A stretch of DNA of 64,000 bases from JAZKFT01 sp040386335 (GTDB lineage: Bacteria > Bacteroidota > Bacteroidia > Chitinophagales > Chitinophagaceae): contig JAZKFT010000027.1 in NCBI GenBank assembly GCA_040386335.1, positions 1 to 64,000 of the forward strand, written 5' to 3'. Positions within the stretch are counted from its first letter, which is position 1; each line of letters opens with the position of its first letter. Shown here piece after piece: positions 8,885-16,781 of this stretch. A program made the translations under genes and the position numbers. The notes under the pieces are model-generated. The model did not search any database. It was not told where the DNA came from and saw nothing but the letters and a program-made list of their open reading frames with translations.

Positions 8885-9042
8885 CCGCCGTGGTCGGTGT
8901 CCTCACCGACCACTGAATGTGAGTCACCACGGATTATATTTCATCATAGGTTACCAACCATTTCAATACGGTTCAAAACAATTAAAAACATCATTCAAAA
9001 AGTCATCAAAGTCAGTGGTCGGTGAGGACACCGACCACGGCG
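8885..9042 (+). repeat. REPIN/MITE-like element, copy C (complete)
   Basis: This 158-bp element has perfect 31-bp terminal inverted repeats (8885-8915 and 9012-9042). Each terminus itself contains a 10-bp palindrome with a 4-nt loop (TCCT on the left, AGGA on the right). The ~96-bp interior has no open reading frame of note. It lies just upstream of the SH3-type gene at 9075 and is nearly identical to copy D downstream of that gene. Confidence 0.9.
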
Positions 9043-9074
9043 AACGAAATGGAGTTTGATTTTAACCCCCAAAA

Positions 9075-9587
9075 ATGAAACCTATATTTTCATCACTTTT
9101 TCTAATCGCTTATAGTTTTTGCATAGGCCAAAATAAAAAGTTTGAAGGTGCCATACTTATGGATCCGGATTTTAAAGGGAAAATTGGGCTCTACAATAAG
9201 CCAGGGGGTACATGTATTAAACTGTTGCAACACAATTTTAAGGGTGAAGACTTTATATGTATGGAAATAAGAGGGCAGAATGATAGTATGTTTTATGTTT
9301 CGGTGGACCTTCCTCAAGCCGGTCATATAGTAAACGGGTGGGTAAAAATGAGCAGACATATCGGTGTATACAATAGAAATGACCCCCAGGGATTGGCATT
9401 GTATACTTCTCCCAGTATGAAATCGTCAATAAGAACCAGGCTAAAAAAATCCACTTTCGATTTTCTTAAAGTTATTGGGTGCGATGGCAAGTGGTTAAAG
9501 ATTGAAAAAAAGGTAAACGGTATTATACAAACCGGGTGGATCCCTCTTGAAAAGCAGTGTGCAAATCCGTATACGACTTGCTGTTAA
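9075..9587 (+). CDS. Secreted SH3-like domain protein of unknown function
   Basis: This protein of 170 residues starts with a signal peptide (MKPIFSSLFLIAYSFCIG). Its C-terminal half looks like a bacterial SH3 fold: ALYTSPSMKSS, DFLKVIGCDGKWLKIE, GWIPLEKQCANPYTTCC. Similar small SH3-type proteins are common in Bacteroidota, but their ligands are not known to me. The gene is AT-richer than its neighbours. It lies exactly between two direct copies of a ~157-bp repeat element (8885-9042 and 9593-9748), and its stop codon ends 5 bp before the second copy. That layout suggests a cassette that was gained or moved. Confidence 0.7.
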   Translation: MKPIFSSLFLIAYSFCIGQNKKFEGAILMDPDFKGKIGLYNKPGGTCIKLLQHNFKGEDFICMEIRGQNDSMFYVSVDLPQAGHIVNGWVKMSRHIGVYNRNDPQGLALYTSPSMKSSIRTRLKKSTFDFLKVIGCDGKWLKIEKKVNGIIQTGWIPLEKQCANPYTTCC

Positions 9588-9592
9588 TCAGC

Positions 9593-9748
9593 CGCCGTGG
9601 TCGGTGTCCTCACCGACCACTGAATGTGAGTCACCACGGATTATATTTCATCATAGGGTACCAACCTTTTCAATACGGTTCAAAACAATAAAAACATCAT
9701 TCAAAAAGCCATCAAAGTCAGTGGTCGGTGAGGACACCTACCGCGGCG
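9593..9748 (+). repeat. REPIN/MITE-like element, copy D
   Basis: This 156-bp element is near-identical to copy C and in the same orientation. The left terminus (9593-9623) is intact. The right terminus (9718-9748) has two changes, in CCTACCGCGG. It ends 17 bp before the likely start of the NHL-repeat gene, so it forms most of that gene's upstream region. Confidence 0.9.
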
Positions 9749-9765
9749 ACCGAAACGTTCACCCT

Positions 9766-12030
9766 ATGGAAAAACTGTACAGGCTATTTGCATTGCTTTT
9801 TACATTATATGCAGGACCAGCTTCTTCGCAGGTTATCACAACAATTACCGGCACATTTTATGGTGATGGGCACAATGCTTTAGCGATTGGTATCACGCCC
9901 ATTAACCAGTCAGTGGACCAGGCTGGTAATATTTATTTTTCTGAACCGGACAGGCATATAGTACGAAAATTATCAGCAGATGGGGTTTACAGCACGGTGG
10001 CAGGCAATGGCATCTTTGGCTACGGTGGCGATGGAGCTTTGGCAATAAATGCTCAGTTAAAATCGCCTTACTGTATTGCCAGAGATGCAGCAGGTAGTGT
10101 ATACATCGCTGATAGTTACGATAATCGTATTCGTAAAGTGACCAGCGCTGGCATTATTACGACTATTGCCGGTAACGGCACAGCCGGTTTTTCAGGTGAT
10201 GGTGGACCAGCTATTCAGGCACAGCTCAACGGACCTAATGGAATAGCTGCAGATCATCTTGGTAATGTTTACATAACAGATTTTAGCAATTACAGGGTTC
10301 GAAAAATATCGGCTGCCGGCATAATCACAACTATTGCAGGTACTGGAGTTTTTGGTGGTGCCGGTGATGGCGGCCTTTCTACTCTAGCACAGGTTGGTGC
10401 TCCACTTAGTGTGGCTGTGAACAATATTGGGGAGCTTTTTATTGGGGATGTGGCTTTAAATAACGTTCGTAAAGTGGCAACCAACGGAATTATTACAACT
10501 ATAGCAGGAACAATTTATGGTGCAAGTGGTTTTAGCGGTGATGGCGGTTTCGCTACATCAGCATTGTTCAATGAAATTACTGGTGTGGCTGCAGATGCTT
10601 CAGGTAATATTTTTATAGCAGACAGAAGCAATAACAGGATAAGAAGAATAACTAACGGTATTGTAAATACAGTAGCTGGAAACGGAGGATTCAACAACAG
10701 TGGGGATGGCGGCCCCGCAACAGCTGCCCAACTCGCTACTCCACAGAATGTAACAATAGACGCTATAGGTAATTTATTCATATCGACGCCCACCCTGATC
10801 CGAAAAGTTTCCGTCTCCGGCAATATCATCAATACCGTAGCCGGCAACGGCTTTAAAGGATACAACGGCGATAGTTTGCCCGTAGCGGTAACGCAAATGT
10901 ATCAACCTTTTTCAATGGCTGCCGATAACCAAAACAACATCTATTGGTCTGACCGGGTGAGTGGCAGGATAAGAAAATTAAATACCAATGGCATAGTCAG
11001 TACAATCGCTGGGACTGGCATACCAGGTTTTAGCGGAGATGGTGGTCTGGCTACAAATGCCCGGTTGTCCTTGCCCAACGCGATCGCAATTGATACAGGG
11101 GGCAATATTTTTATATCTGATTTTGGACCCCGGCGTGTTAGAAAAATAGGCACGGATGGCATTATTATAACGGTGGGAGGCAATGGTGGCAGTGGATTCA
11201 GTGGAGATGGTGGCCCAGCCATTTCAGCCCAAATTTCAACACCAAATGGGCTTGTTGCGGACAACCGTGGAAATATTTTTGTTTCCGATAGGGATAATCA
11301 AAGGGTAAGAAAAATAGCATCAAACGGAATAATTTCAACAATTGCAGGAAATGGTACAGCCGGATTTTCTGGAGATGGTGCCAATGCTGTTTTGGCTTCA
11401 CTTGTTTACCCTGCAGACTTAGCTTTGGATACCGCGGGAAACCTGCTGATCAGCGACCAGGGAAACGCCCGGGTGAGAAAAGTTAACCTTACTACCGGCA
11501 TTATAAGTACGATAGCTGGTAATGGATCTACAGGGTTTAGCGGTGATGGTGGGCCAGCCGTAGCCGCTGGCATAAACCCCGGTGCCATAGCTGTCGATAC
11601 ATTAGGCAACGTATTTGTTACTGATCACAACGGCTATATACGGAAAGTAAATACTGCTGGTATCATATCATCAGTCGCTGGTGGTGGAACTTCATATGGA
11701 GAGGGCGTGCCACCTAATACCACACAAATCAAAGCCCCTTCTGGTATAACGATAGATATGCAAGGCAACTTGTATCTAACAGACACAGATAATAACCGCA
11801 TTCGGAAAATTACGGATATCAATTGCGGTTATTGGACTGGATCAGTTGACAGTATCTGGGAAAATTTACAAAACTGGACCTGCGGTTTACTTCCAGGTAT
11901 TACTACTGATGTTTACATCCCAAACGGAAATGTCGTTATCAATTCGAATATTACAATCAGAAGTTTAAGAATAGGGCCGGGTGTAAACATGATTGTCCGA
12001 ACAGGTTTTACCCTGACGGTGTTAAATTAG
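9766..12030 (+). CDS. Secreted NHL-repeat beta-propeller protein
   Basis: The protein is 754 residues long from the ATG at 9766, which opens a signal peptide (MEKLYRLFALLFTLYAGPASSQ). The frame is open further upstream to 9547, but that stretch reads through a repeat element and the end of the previous gene, so I reject it. About eleven NHL units of roughly 56 residues follow, each with a TIAGNGTAGFSGDGG-like turn and a GNVYITDxxNxRVRKI strand. They would form one or two six-bladed propellers. The C-terminal part (CGYWTGSVDSIWENLQNWTC...) resembles a domain found next to T9SS sorting signals, but no typical sorting domain is visible. The ligand is unknown. Confidence 0.85.
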   Translation: MEKLYRLFALLFTLYAGPASSQVITTITGTFYGDGHNALAIGITPINQSVDQAGNIYFSEPDRHIVRKLSADGVYSTVAGNGIFGYGGDGALAINAQLKSPYCIARDAAGSVYIADSYDNRIRKVTSAGIITTIAGNGTAGFSGDGGPAIQAQLNGPNGIAADHLGNVYITDFSNYRVRKISAAGIITTIAGTGVFGGAGDGGLSTLAQVGAPLSVAVNNIGELFIGDVALNNVRKVATNGIITTIAGTIYGASGFSGDGGFATSALFNEITGVAADASGNIFIADRSNNRIRRITNGIVNTVAGNGGFNNSGDGGPATAAQLATPQNVTIDAIGNLFISTPTLIRKVSVSGNIINTVAGNGFKGYNGDSLPVAVTQMYQPFSMAADNQNNIYWSDRVSGRIRKLNTNGIVSTIAGTGIPGFSGDGGLATNARLSLPNAIAIDTGGNIFISDFGPRRVRKIGTDGIIITVGGNGGSGFSGDGGPAISAQISTPNGLVADNRGNIFVSDRDNQRVRKIASNGIISTIAGNGTAGFSGDGANAVLASLVYPADLALDTAGNLLISDQGNARVRKVNLTTGIISTIAGNGSTGFSGDGGPAVAAGINPGAIAVDTLGNVFVTDHNGYIRKVNTAGIISSVAGGGTSYGEGVPPNTTQIKAPSGITIDMQGNLYLTDTDNNRIRKITDINCGYWTGSVDSIWENLQNWTCGLLPGITTDVYIPNGNVVINSNITIRSLRIGPGVNMIVRTGFTLTVLN

Positions 12031-12074
12031 TATGCGGATGAATCGCTTTACCAAACAAACGTGAAAAGCCCCTT

Positions 12075-12380
12075 ATGCCAACCTTCCCACCAAGAAGTGA
12101 GCCTATAAGAAAGGAAGAGCAACTCTCACAAAAGCGGGAAGAACTTTCGCATGCAATAAAATGCAGTTTCCCTCCGGAAAGGTTGTCGAAGGCAGTCGAA
12201 AAATATCGGGCAGCAGAATTGTCATTGCTAAAAGCCAAGATTCATGTTCTTAAGGATAAGGATTTTCAAAACCGAACTCATAATCTTAATTTAGACAGCA
12301 TTGAAAATAAAATCACAACATGGAAAAATAAGACCGAAGGAGAAATAATTTTAGAGTTCTCAGCAACCTTTTCGAAATAA
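12075..12380 (+). CDS. Small hypothetical charged, helical protein
   Basis: I do not recognise this 101-residue protein. It is rich in Lys and Glu, and predicted helix dominates (EEQLSQKREELSHAIK, ERLSKAVEKYRAAELSLLKAKI). There is no signal peptide or membrane segment. The gene is AT-rich, and it lies between the NHL protein and the truncated pepE in the repeat-rich stretch. The start at ATG 12075 is uncertain. It may be a real accessory gene or a remnant. Confidence 0.45.
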   Translation: MPTFPPRSEPIRKEEQLSQKREELSHAIKCSFPPERLSKAVEKYRAAELSLLKAKIHVLKDKDFQNRTHNLNLDSIENKITTWKNKTEGEIILEFSATFSK

Positions 12381-12394
12381 ATCCCATATCCACC

Positions 12395-12676
12395 ATGTCA
12401 TCCCGCATCCTCGCTTTCAGCAGCTCCCGTGTTTCAACCGGCGGTTACCTCGAATCAGCCGCGCCTGTCATAAAAAATTTCCTTGGTGATACACCTTTGA
12501 ATATTGCCTTTATTCCATTTGCCGGTGTTGCTATCAGCTATGAGGAATACACCCAAAAAGTAAGAGAAGGATTGGCCGGGTTAGGTCATAATATTATCAC
12601 TGTATCGGCGGAAAATGCAAAAGCAGAAATTGGGAAAGCCGATGTGATTATGGTAGGTGGTGGCAATACCTTTAGC
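12395..12676 (+). pseudogene. Truncated peptidase E (PepE) paralogue, cut by element E
   Basis: About 93 codons match the N-terminal 95 residues of the intact gene at 13772 (AFSSSRV, GDTPLNIAFIPFAGV, GHNIIT, ENAKAE, VGGGNTF). Similarity stops abruptly right after VGGGNTF, where the repeat element at 12677 begins. The frame runs on into the element and stops at 12757, giving a chimera that lacks the catalytic serine region. Nothing after the element clearly resumes the gene. It is most likely non-functional. It lies one gene upstream of the intact paralogue, pointing to an old tandem duplication. Confidence 0.85.
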
Positions 12677-12831
12677 TGCTGTGGTCGGTGTCACCACCGA
12701 CCACTGAATGTGAGCCTGCACGGATTATATTTCAACATCGAGAAGCAAGCTTTTTGACACAGTCCAACAAATTGAAAAGCCATTGGAACAATAATCAAAG
12801 TCAATGTTCGGTGGGGACACCGACCACGGCG
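12677..12831 (+). repeat. REPIN/MITE-like element, copy E, inside a broken pepE copy
   Basis: A 155-bp copy with both palindromic termini (12677-12707 and 12801-12831) and a more diverged interior than C or D. It sits at the point where the pepE paralogue loses similarity to the intact gene. A further loose match to a terminus (CGACCACGGCTG) occurs near 12875. No clear target-site duplication is visible beyond GCT/GGCT. Confidence 0.85.
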
Positions 12832-12909
12832 GCTGATATTCTTGAATTATTTAAAACTGCCTGATTATTGGCGCCTCGACCACGGCTGTTGAAATGAAAA
12901 ATCTACCCC

Positions 12910-13698
12910 ATGAATTTTACCGGCAAAGTAGTTTGGATAACAGGCGCGTCATCCGGCATCGGAGAAGCGTTAGCGATCGCATTCAATCAGTTTGAGGCAA
13001 AAGTTATTATTTCAGCCAGGAATATCGGCGAATTAGAGCGGGTAAAATCGCTTTGTAAAATGCCTGAGAATGTAGCGGTTTTGCAGATGGATATTGCCGA
13101 TAGCGATAATATTTCGACTGCGGTTGATATTGCCATTGGTTGCTTCAACAGGCTGGATATCCTACTTAACAATGCTGGCATTTCTCATAGAAGTCTGGCT
13201 GTAGATACAGATGCCCGAGTGTACAGAAAGATTTTTGATGTGAACTTTTTTGGCACAGTAGAATTGACCAACTGTGTTCTCAAATACTTTATAAAGCAAA
13301 ACAAAGGGCATATTATAACGCTAAGCAGCATGAGCACCATCTTAAATCCTCCCAACCGCACTGCTTATATAGCTTCAAAGGCTGCTATCGAAGGCTATCT
13401 CAAAACACTCCGACACGAAATCTGGAATACACCTGTCAAAATATTAATTGTAAAGCCCGGAGCCGTTAAAACCAATATTGCCAACAACTCTATAAAAGGT
13501 GACGGGCAACCATACACTGAGTTCGATAAGTTGATAGCGGCTGGAATGAAGCCGGAATTGCTGGCAGTTAAGATTTTAAAAGCGATCAGTAAAAATAAAA
13601 AGCAACTGATTGCAGGTACCCCGAAACACAGACTGGCAGCGGCTTTGGCAGTTGCCTTTCCATGGAGTATTTATGGTATGGTGAAAGATTATAAGTAA
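12910..13698 (+). CDS. Short-chain dehydrogenase/reductase
   Basis: The 262-residue protein is a classical SDR. The cofactor motif TGASSGIG is at residues 11-18, NNAG at 87-90, and the catalytic S140, Y153 and K157 (YxxxK in AYIASKAAI) are in place. The C-terminus (GTPKHRLAAALAVAFPWSIYGMVKDYK region) is hydrophobic, as in DHRS7-like SDRs that associate with membranes. The substrate cannot be told from sequence. The gene lies between the truncated and the intact pepE copies, so it may have entered or been trapped in a duplication. NAD(P) preference is not clear. Confidence 0.88.
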   Translation: MNFTGKVVWITGASSGIGEALAIAFNQFEAKVIISARNIGELERVKSLCKMPENVAVLQMDIADSDNISTAVDIAIGCFNRLDILLNNAGISHRSLAVDTDARVYRKIFDVNFFGTVELTNCVLKYFIKQNKGHIITLSSMSTILNPPNRTAYIASKAAIEGYLKTLRHEIWNTPVKILIVKPGAVKTNIANNSIKGDGQPYTEFDKLIAAGMKPELLAVKILKAISKNKKQLIAGTPKHRLAAALAVAFPWSIYGMVKDYK

Positions 13699-13771
13699 TC
13701 GGTACACAGCGCCAACGCTTTAACCATGATAACAATAGATCAAAGCATCAATAAAAAACTGACATTCGTAC

Positions 13772-14494
13772 ATGCCTTTTCCCCGTATCCTCGCCTTTAG
13801 CAGTTCCCGTGTAGCCACCGGAAGTTACCTGGAATCAGCAGTGCCCATCATAAAAGATTTCCTCGGCGACAAACCATTGAACATTGCCTTTATACCTTTT
13901 GCCGGAGTAAGCATAAGCTATGGTGACTATTCAGATAATGTGCGGACGGCATTGTCTTCACTCGGCCACAACATCATCACCATACTGCCCGAAAATGCAA
14001 AGGCAGAAATGGCTAAAGCAGACGTGATCATAGTGGGTGGCGGCAATACGTTTAAATTACTCAGTGAAATTTACAAAGCCCAATTACTGGACATTATCCG
14101 TGATAAAGTAAATGCCGGAACACCCTATATCGGCTGGAGCGCCGGCTCCAACATCACCGGCCCAACTATTGGGACTACCAACGATATGCCGATCGTAGAA
14201 CCTAAAAGTTTTAATGCTTTGGGTTTGTTTCCCTTCCAGATCAATCCTCACTACTTTAATTTCAAACCAGCCGGGCATAACGGCGAAACCCGTGACGACC
14301 GGTTGACGGAATTTTTAATAGAAAATCCTGGCCTCAGCATTGTGTGCCTGCCCGAAGGGACGGCTTTAAGGTTTGAAAACAATGTGCTTCATCTCACCGG
14401 CGACTGCCCCGGTATTTTACTCCAAATGAATGATCAGCAGGAACTCATCCGAAAAGAAATTGCCGCAGGCGACGAAATCAGCTGGCTGCTTTAA
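13772..14494 (+). CDS. pepE: Dipeptidase E (peptidase family S51)
   Basis: The 240-residue cytoplasmic peptidase has the S51 catalytic serine S123 in IGWSAGSN and a likely catalytic H160 in INPHYFN. The VGGGNTF motif, which leads to the active site, is at residues 88-94. Family members remove N-terminal Asp from dipeptides and so recycle isoaspartyl-free dipeptides. This is the intact partner of the broken copy at 12395-12676. The two differ at roughly a quarter of positions over the shared part, so the duplication is not recent. Cyanophycinase belongs to the same family but is usually longer. Confidence 0.88.
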   Translation: MPFPRILAFSSSRVATGSYLESAVPIIKDFLGDKPLNIAFIPFAGVSISYGDYSDNVRTALSSLGHNIITILPENAKAEMAKADVIIVGGGNTFKLLSEIYKAQLLDIIRDKVNAGTPYIGWSAGSNITGPTIGTTNDMPIVEPKSFNALGLFPFQINPHYFNFKPAGHNGETRDDRLTEFLIENPGLSIVCLPEGTALRFENNVLHLTGDCPGILLQMNDQQELIRKEIAAGDEISWLL

Positions 14495-14586
14495 TCCCTC
14501 ATTAGCATTGTTTTTATACCAAACAGGCGCAATCACACGTTTTGGTACGATTCTGGATTTATCTCTCCCAATAAAAGAATTGTATC

Positions 14587-14712
14587 ATGAAAAGATTGTT
14601 TCAAGTGCTGTTGGTCATCCTCACCGTTTCGTTTTTGGTTTCCTGCGCCAGGGGTATCTCCCCATTCCAGGCGGCTAATGGAAAAGCAAGATGCGGCAAT
14701 TATTTAAAATAG
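14587..14712 (+). CDS. Small lipoprotein, 41 residues
   Basis: A short frame with a clear lipoprotein signal: MKRLFQVLLVILTVSFLVSC, with C20 as the lipidation site, then a short tail containing GISPFQAANGKARCG and ending NYLK. Short lipoproteins with an AANGKAKCG-like tail seem to be common in Bacteroidota, though I cannot name a function. It is convergent with the cobalamin adenosyltransferase gene and ends 10 nt before its stop. It would be missed by length cut-offs. Confidence 0.55.
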   Translation: MKRLFQVLLVILTVSFLVSCARGISPFQAANGKARCGNYLK

Positions 14713-14722
14713 GTAACTGGTA

Positions 14723-15283
14723 TTATAACCTGGGCTTCCAGGTCACTTCTGCCACACCCAGCAAATGCCCCGCATAACGGCTTACTACAAATAAATAGTC
14801 ACTCAGGCGATTTAGATATTTGATGACCAGTGGGTCCACAAAAATGTCATGCTCCTTCATGTTTACGCAGAGGCGCTCAGCTCGGCGACATACACAGCGG
14901 CAAACATGCCCCTGGCTGATACTTGGGTGACCACCCGGCAGTATAAAAAATTTCATCGGTGGCAGCACCTCATTCATTTGATCCATCTCCCTTTCAAGCC
15001 GGGTGATATCTTCTTCCTTTAGATCGGGAATTTTCATCAATGGCTCACGTTCGGGATCGCAGGCGAGCGACGAACCGATGGTAAATAACCGGTCTTGTAT
15101 TTCTTTTAGCTCATCTTTTGTATGCTGATCACTAAGTTGATCGATCAATAAACCAATATGTGAATTCAGCTCATCCACCGTTCCGTATGTTTCAATCCGG
15201 ATATGGCTTTTTGGTACCTTGGTTCCGCCAATAAGAGAGGTTTTCCCGAGATCGCCTGTTTTGGTGTATATTTTTGAGGACAT
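14723..15283 (-). CDS. Cob(I)alamin adenosyltransferase, PduO type
   Basis: The 186-residue protein has the PduO-type ATR signature: the ATP-binding N-terminus KIYTKTGDLGKTSLIGG, ETYGTVDELNSHIG, and a C-terminal RRAERL segment in the helical bundle. It transfers the adenosyl group of ATP to cob(I)alamin to form coenzyme B12. No B12 biosynthesis genes are in view. The class II ribonucleotide reductase at 51705-55133 needs this cofactor and is the most obvious customer. It is the third of three minus-strand genes (gatC, ATPase, ATR), with a gap of about 125 nt before it. Confidence 0.93.
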   Translation of the reverse strand: MSSKIYTKTGDLGKTSLIGGTKVPKSHIRIETYGTVDELNSHIGLLIDQLSDQHTKDELKEIQDRLFTIGSSLACDPEREPLMKIPDLKEEDITRLEREMDQMNEVLPPMKFFILPGGHPSISQGHVCRCVCRRAERLCVNMKEHDIFVDPLVIKYLNRLSDYLFVVSRYAGHLLGVAEVTWKPRL

Positions 15284-15409
15284 GTTTTCCTGGTCATTAA
15301 GCCATGTGGTGATTATTGTAACGACCCCAATGACTATTGAAACAAAAGTAGAAAATTAAATTTTAGAGACTTGCAGGGCATTGACCCAATGACCAATGAC
15401 TTAATGACT

Positions 15410-16108
15410 TTATGCCGCCGCTTCCTCCCTTGTATGATCACTTTCAATAACCCCGTCGCGAAGCCTGATGATGCGCTTGGCAAAATGGGCAATATCTTCT
15501 TCGTGCGTTACAAGTACCACAGTGTTACCCGCAGCCTGTATAGCACTAAAGATATCCATGATCTCAATGGAAGTTTTACTGTCGAGGTTACCGGTAGGTT
15601 CATCGGCCAAAATAATAGAAGGGTCGTTTACCAGCGCCCGGGCAATAGCCACCCGCTGGCATTGGCCGCCACTTAATTCGTTGGGTTTATGATGACTGCG
15701 ATCGGCAAGGCTTACTTTTTCCAGCATCGCAAGTGCTTTTTCTATCCGTTGCTTTTTGCTTAGACCGGCATACACAAGTGGTAATGCCACATTTTCGGCG
15801 GCTGTTAGTCTGGGTAAAAGGTTGAATTGCTGAAACACAAAACCGATCTCCTCGTTACGCACTTTAGCCAGATCGTCGTCGGCCATACGGCTAACATCTT
15901 TTTCGTTCAGTATGTATTTGCCGCCGCTGGGGCTGTCCAGGCAGCCGATAATATTCATCAGCGTACTTTTTCCGGAGCCCGACGGCCCCATCAATGCCAC
16001 ATATTCCTCCTTGTAAATATCCAGCGAAATGCCCTTCAGCACCTTTAATTCCTGGTTGCCCATGAAATAGCTCTTCCGGATTTCTTCTATATGGATGATA
16101 CCCTGCAT
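15410..16108 (-). CDS. ABC transporter ATP-binding protein, LolD/MacB type
   Basis: This 232-residue ATPase has Walker A GPSGSGKST, the Q-loop VFQQFNLLPRLTA, signature LSGGQCQRVAIARAL, Walker B IILADEPTGNLD, and the H-loop VLVTHE. The Cys in LSGGQCQR replaces the more usual Gln. The family energises lipoprotein release (LolCDE) or MacB-type export with separate FtsX-like permeases. No permease gene is adjacent, so its partner lies elsewhere. I chose ATG 16108 (MQGIIHIEEI). An upstream ATG at 16150 would add fourteen residues encoded by an AAATCAT-like repeat run. Confidence 0.88.
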   Translation of the reverse strand: MQGIIHIEEIRKSYFMGNQELKVLKGISLDIYKEEYVALMGPSGSGKSTLMNIIGCLDSPSGGKYILNEKDVSRMADDDLAKVRNEEIGFVFQQFNLLPRLTAAENVALPLVYAGLSKKQRIEKALAMLEKVSLADRSHHKPNELSGGQCQRVAIARALVNDPSIILADEPTGNLDSKTSIEIMDIFSAIQAAGNTVVLVTHEEDIAHFAKRIIRLRDGVIESDHTREEAAA

Positions 16109-16150
16109 TGATGTATGATTTATGATGTCGGATTTCTGATTTGTTCTCAA
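16109..16150 (-). repeat. AAATCAT-like repeat run before the LolD-type gene
   Basis: On the coding (minus) strand the bases just before the ATG at 16108 are degenerate repeats of AAATCAT/AAATCCGACATCAT. The same unit precedes the starts at 17878 and 28423. Confidence 0.6.
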
Positions 16151-16289
16151 TTCGGATAAATCCTTATGTAGTCTGCATTTTTATTTGGAGCCTGGCTGTT
16201 GGAATACTATCAGGCGACATTGGCGTCGCACTCTTGTACTGCAAACCATTACTGATCACACCTTGATCCCTACACCCTAAACCCTTTCC

Positions 16290-16583
16290 TCACCTCGATA
16301 TCACCTTTGGAACCATGAAAAATTCATCAGTATGGTTACCAGCGTTTTGGAGCGCTTCCGCCCTCGAAACAGAGCCTTTTACCTCGTCGTTGCGGAGTTT
16401 GTTCATTTCAAAACTCATGTGGCGCAGCGGTTCCACACCGGTAGTGTCCACTTCCTGCAATTTTTCTACAAAGCCGATCATTTTTTCCAAATCCTGCCTG
16501 ATGGCTTCTTTTTCATCGCCATCAAAACGCAACATGCTCAGGTGGGCCAGGTGATCGATCAGTTCGTTAGTTACTTGTACCAA
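16290..16583 (-). CDS. gatC: Asp-tRNA(Asn)/Glu-tRNA(Gln) amidotransferase subunit C
   Basis: The protein has 97 residues, the normal GatC length. It shows the family pattern: LIDHLAHLSMLRFDGDEKE near the N-terminus, the LEKMIGFVEKLQEVDT helix, and VEPLRHM. GatC stabilises the GatA-GatB complex that amidates misacylated Glu-tRNA(Gln) and Asp-tRNA(Asn). gatA and gatB are not in the window, so the complex is encoded at scattered loci. The G-rich run GGGTTTAGGGTGTAGGG follows its stop on the coding strand, and a C-rich run precedes its start. Confidence 0.93.
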   Translation of the reverse strand: MVQVTNELIDHLAHLSMLRFDGDEKEAIRQDLEKMIGFVEKLQEVDTTGVEPLRHMSFEMNKLRNDEVKGSVSRAEALQNAGNHTDEFFMVPKVISR

Positions 16584-16611
16584 ACTTTATTAATTAAGTG
16601 GAACAAATGTA

Positions 16612-16641
16612 GAGGATAAGGTTCAAGGTACAAGGCTCAGG
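16612..16641 (-). repeat. Degenerate C-rich repeat run upstream of gatC
   Basis: On the coding strand of gatC this reads as repeats of CCTTGTACCTTGAACCTTATCC. Similar text, or its complement, lies at 31068-31104 and 43287-43334. It is one of the polarised intergenic runs described in the findings. Confidence 0.5.
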
Positions 16642-16752
16642 CTGTAATGAAGCTGGTTTAAGGTGTGGGCTGGCTATTTTCAGCCAAATCCCAGCTATGG
16701 TTTGTAATTATTCCAGCCCAATTTTCTCGGCTTCCATTCTCAGGAATCCCCC

Positions 16753-16760
16753 TATATTTG
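16753..16760 (+). promoter_or_regulatory. Candidate -7 element (TAnnTTTG) for pdhA
   Basis: TATATTTG lies 21 nt before the ATG at 16782, which would give a short leader. It supports the ATG at 16782 over an in-frame one at 16665, which would lie upstream of the promoter. The -33 region is weak (TTC about 18 nt upstream). Confidence 0.4.
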
Positions 16761-16781
16761 CGGCCTTATTTTACCACGTCT

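Noticed and set aside
9547..9765. N-terminal extension of the NHL-repeat protein
   Set aside because: The extension overlaps the end of the previous gene and reads through repeat element D. A signal peptide begins at the ATG at 9766.
8729..12831. CRISPR array
   Set aside because: The repeats are ~156 bp, unevenly spaced and carry inverted termini. There are no regular 30-40-bp spacers and no cas genes.
14430..14678. 82-residue plus-strand frame overlapping the pepE end
   Set aside because: It overlaps pepE out of frame and competes with the better supported small lipoprotein at 14587.
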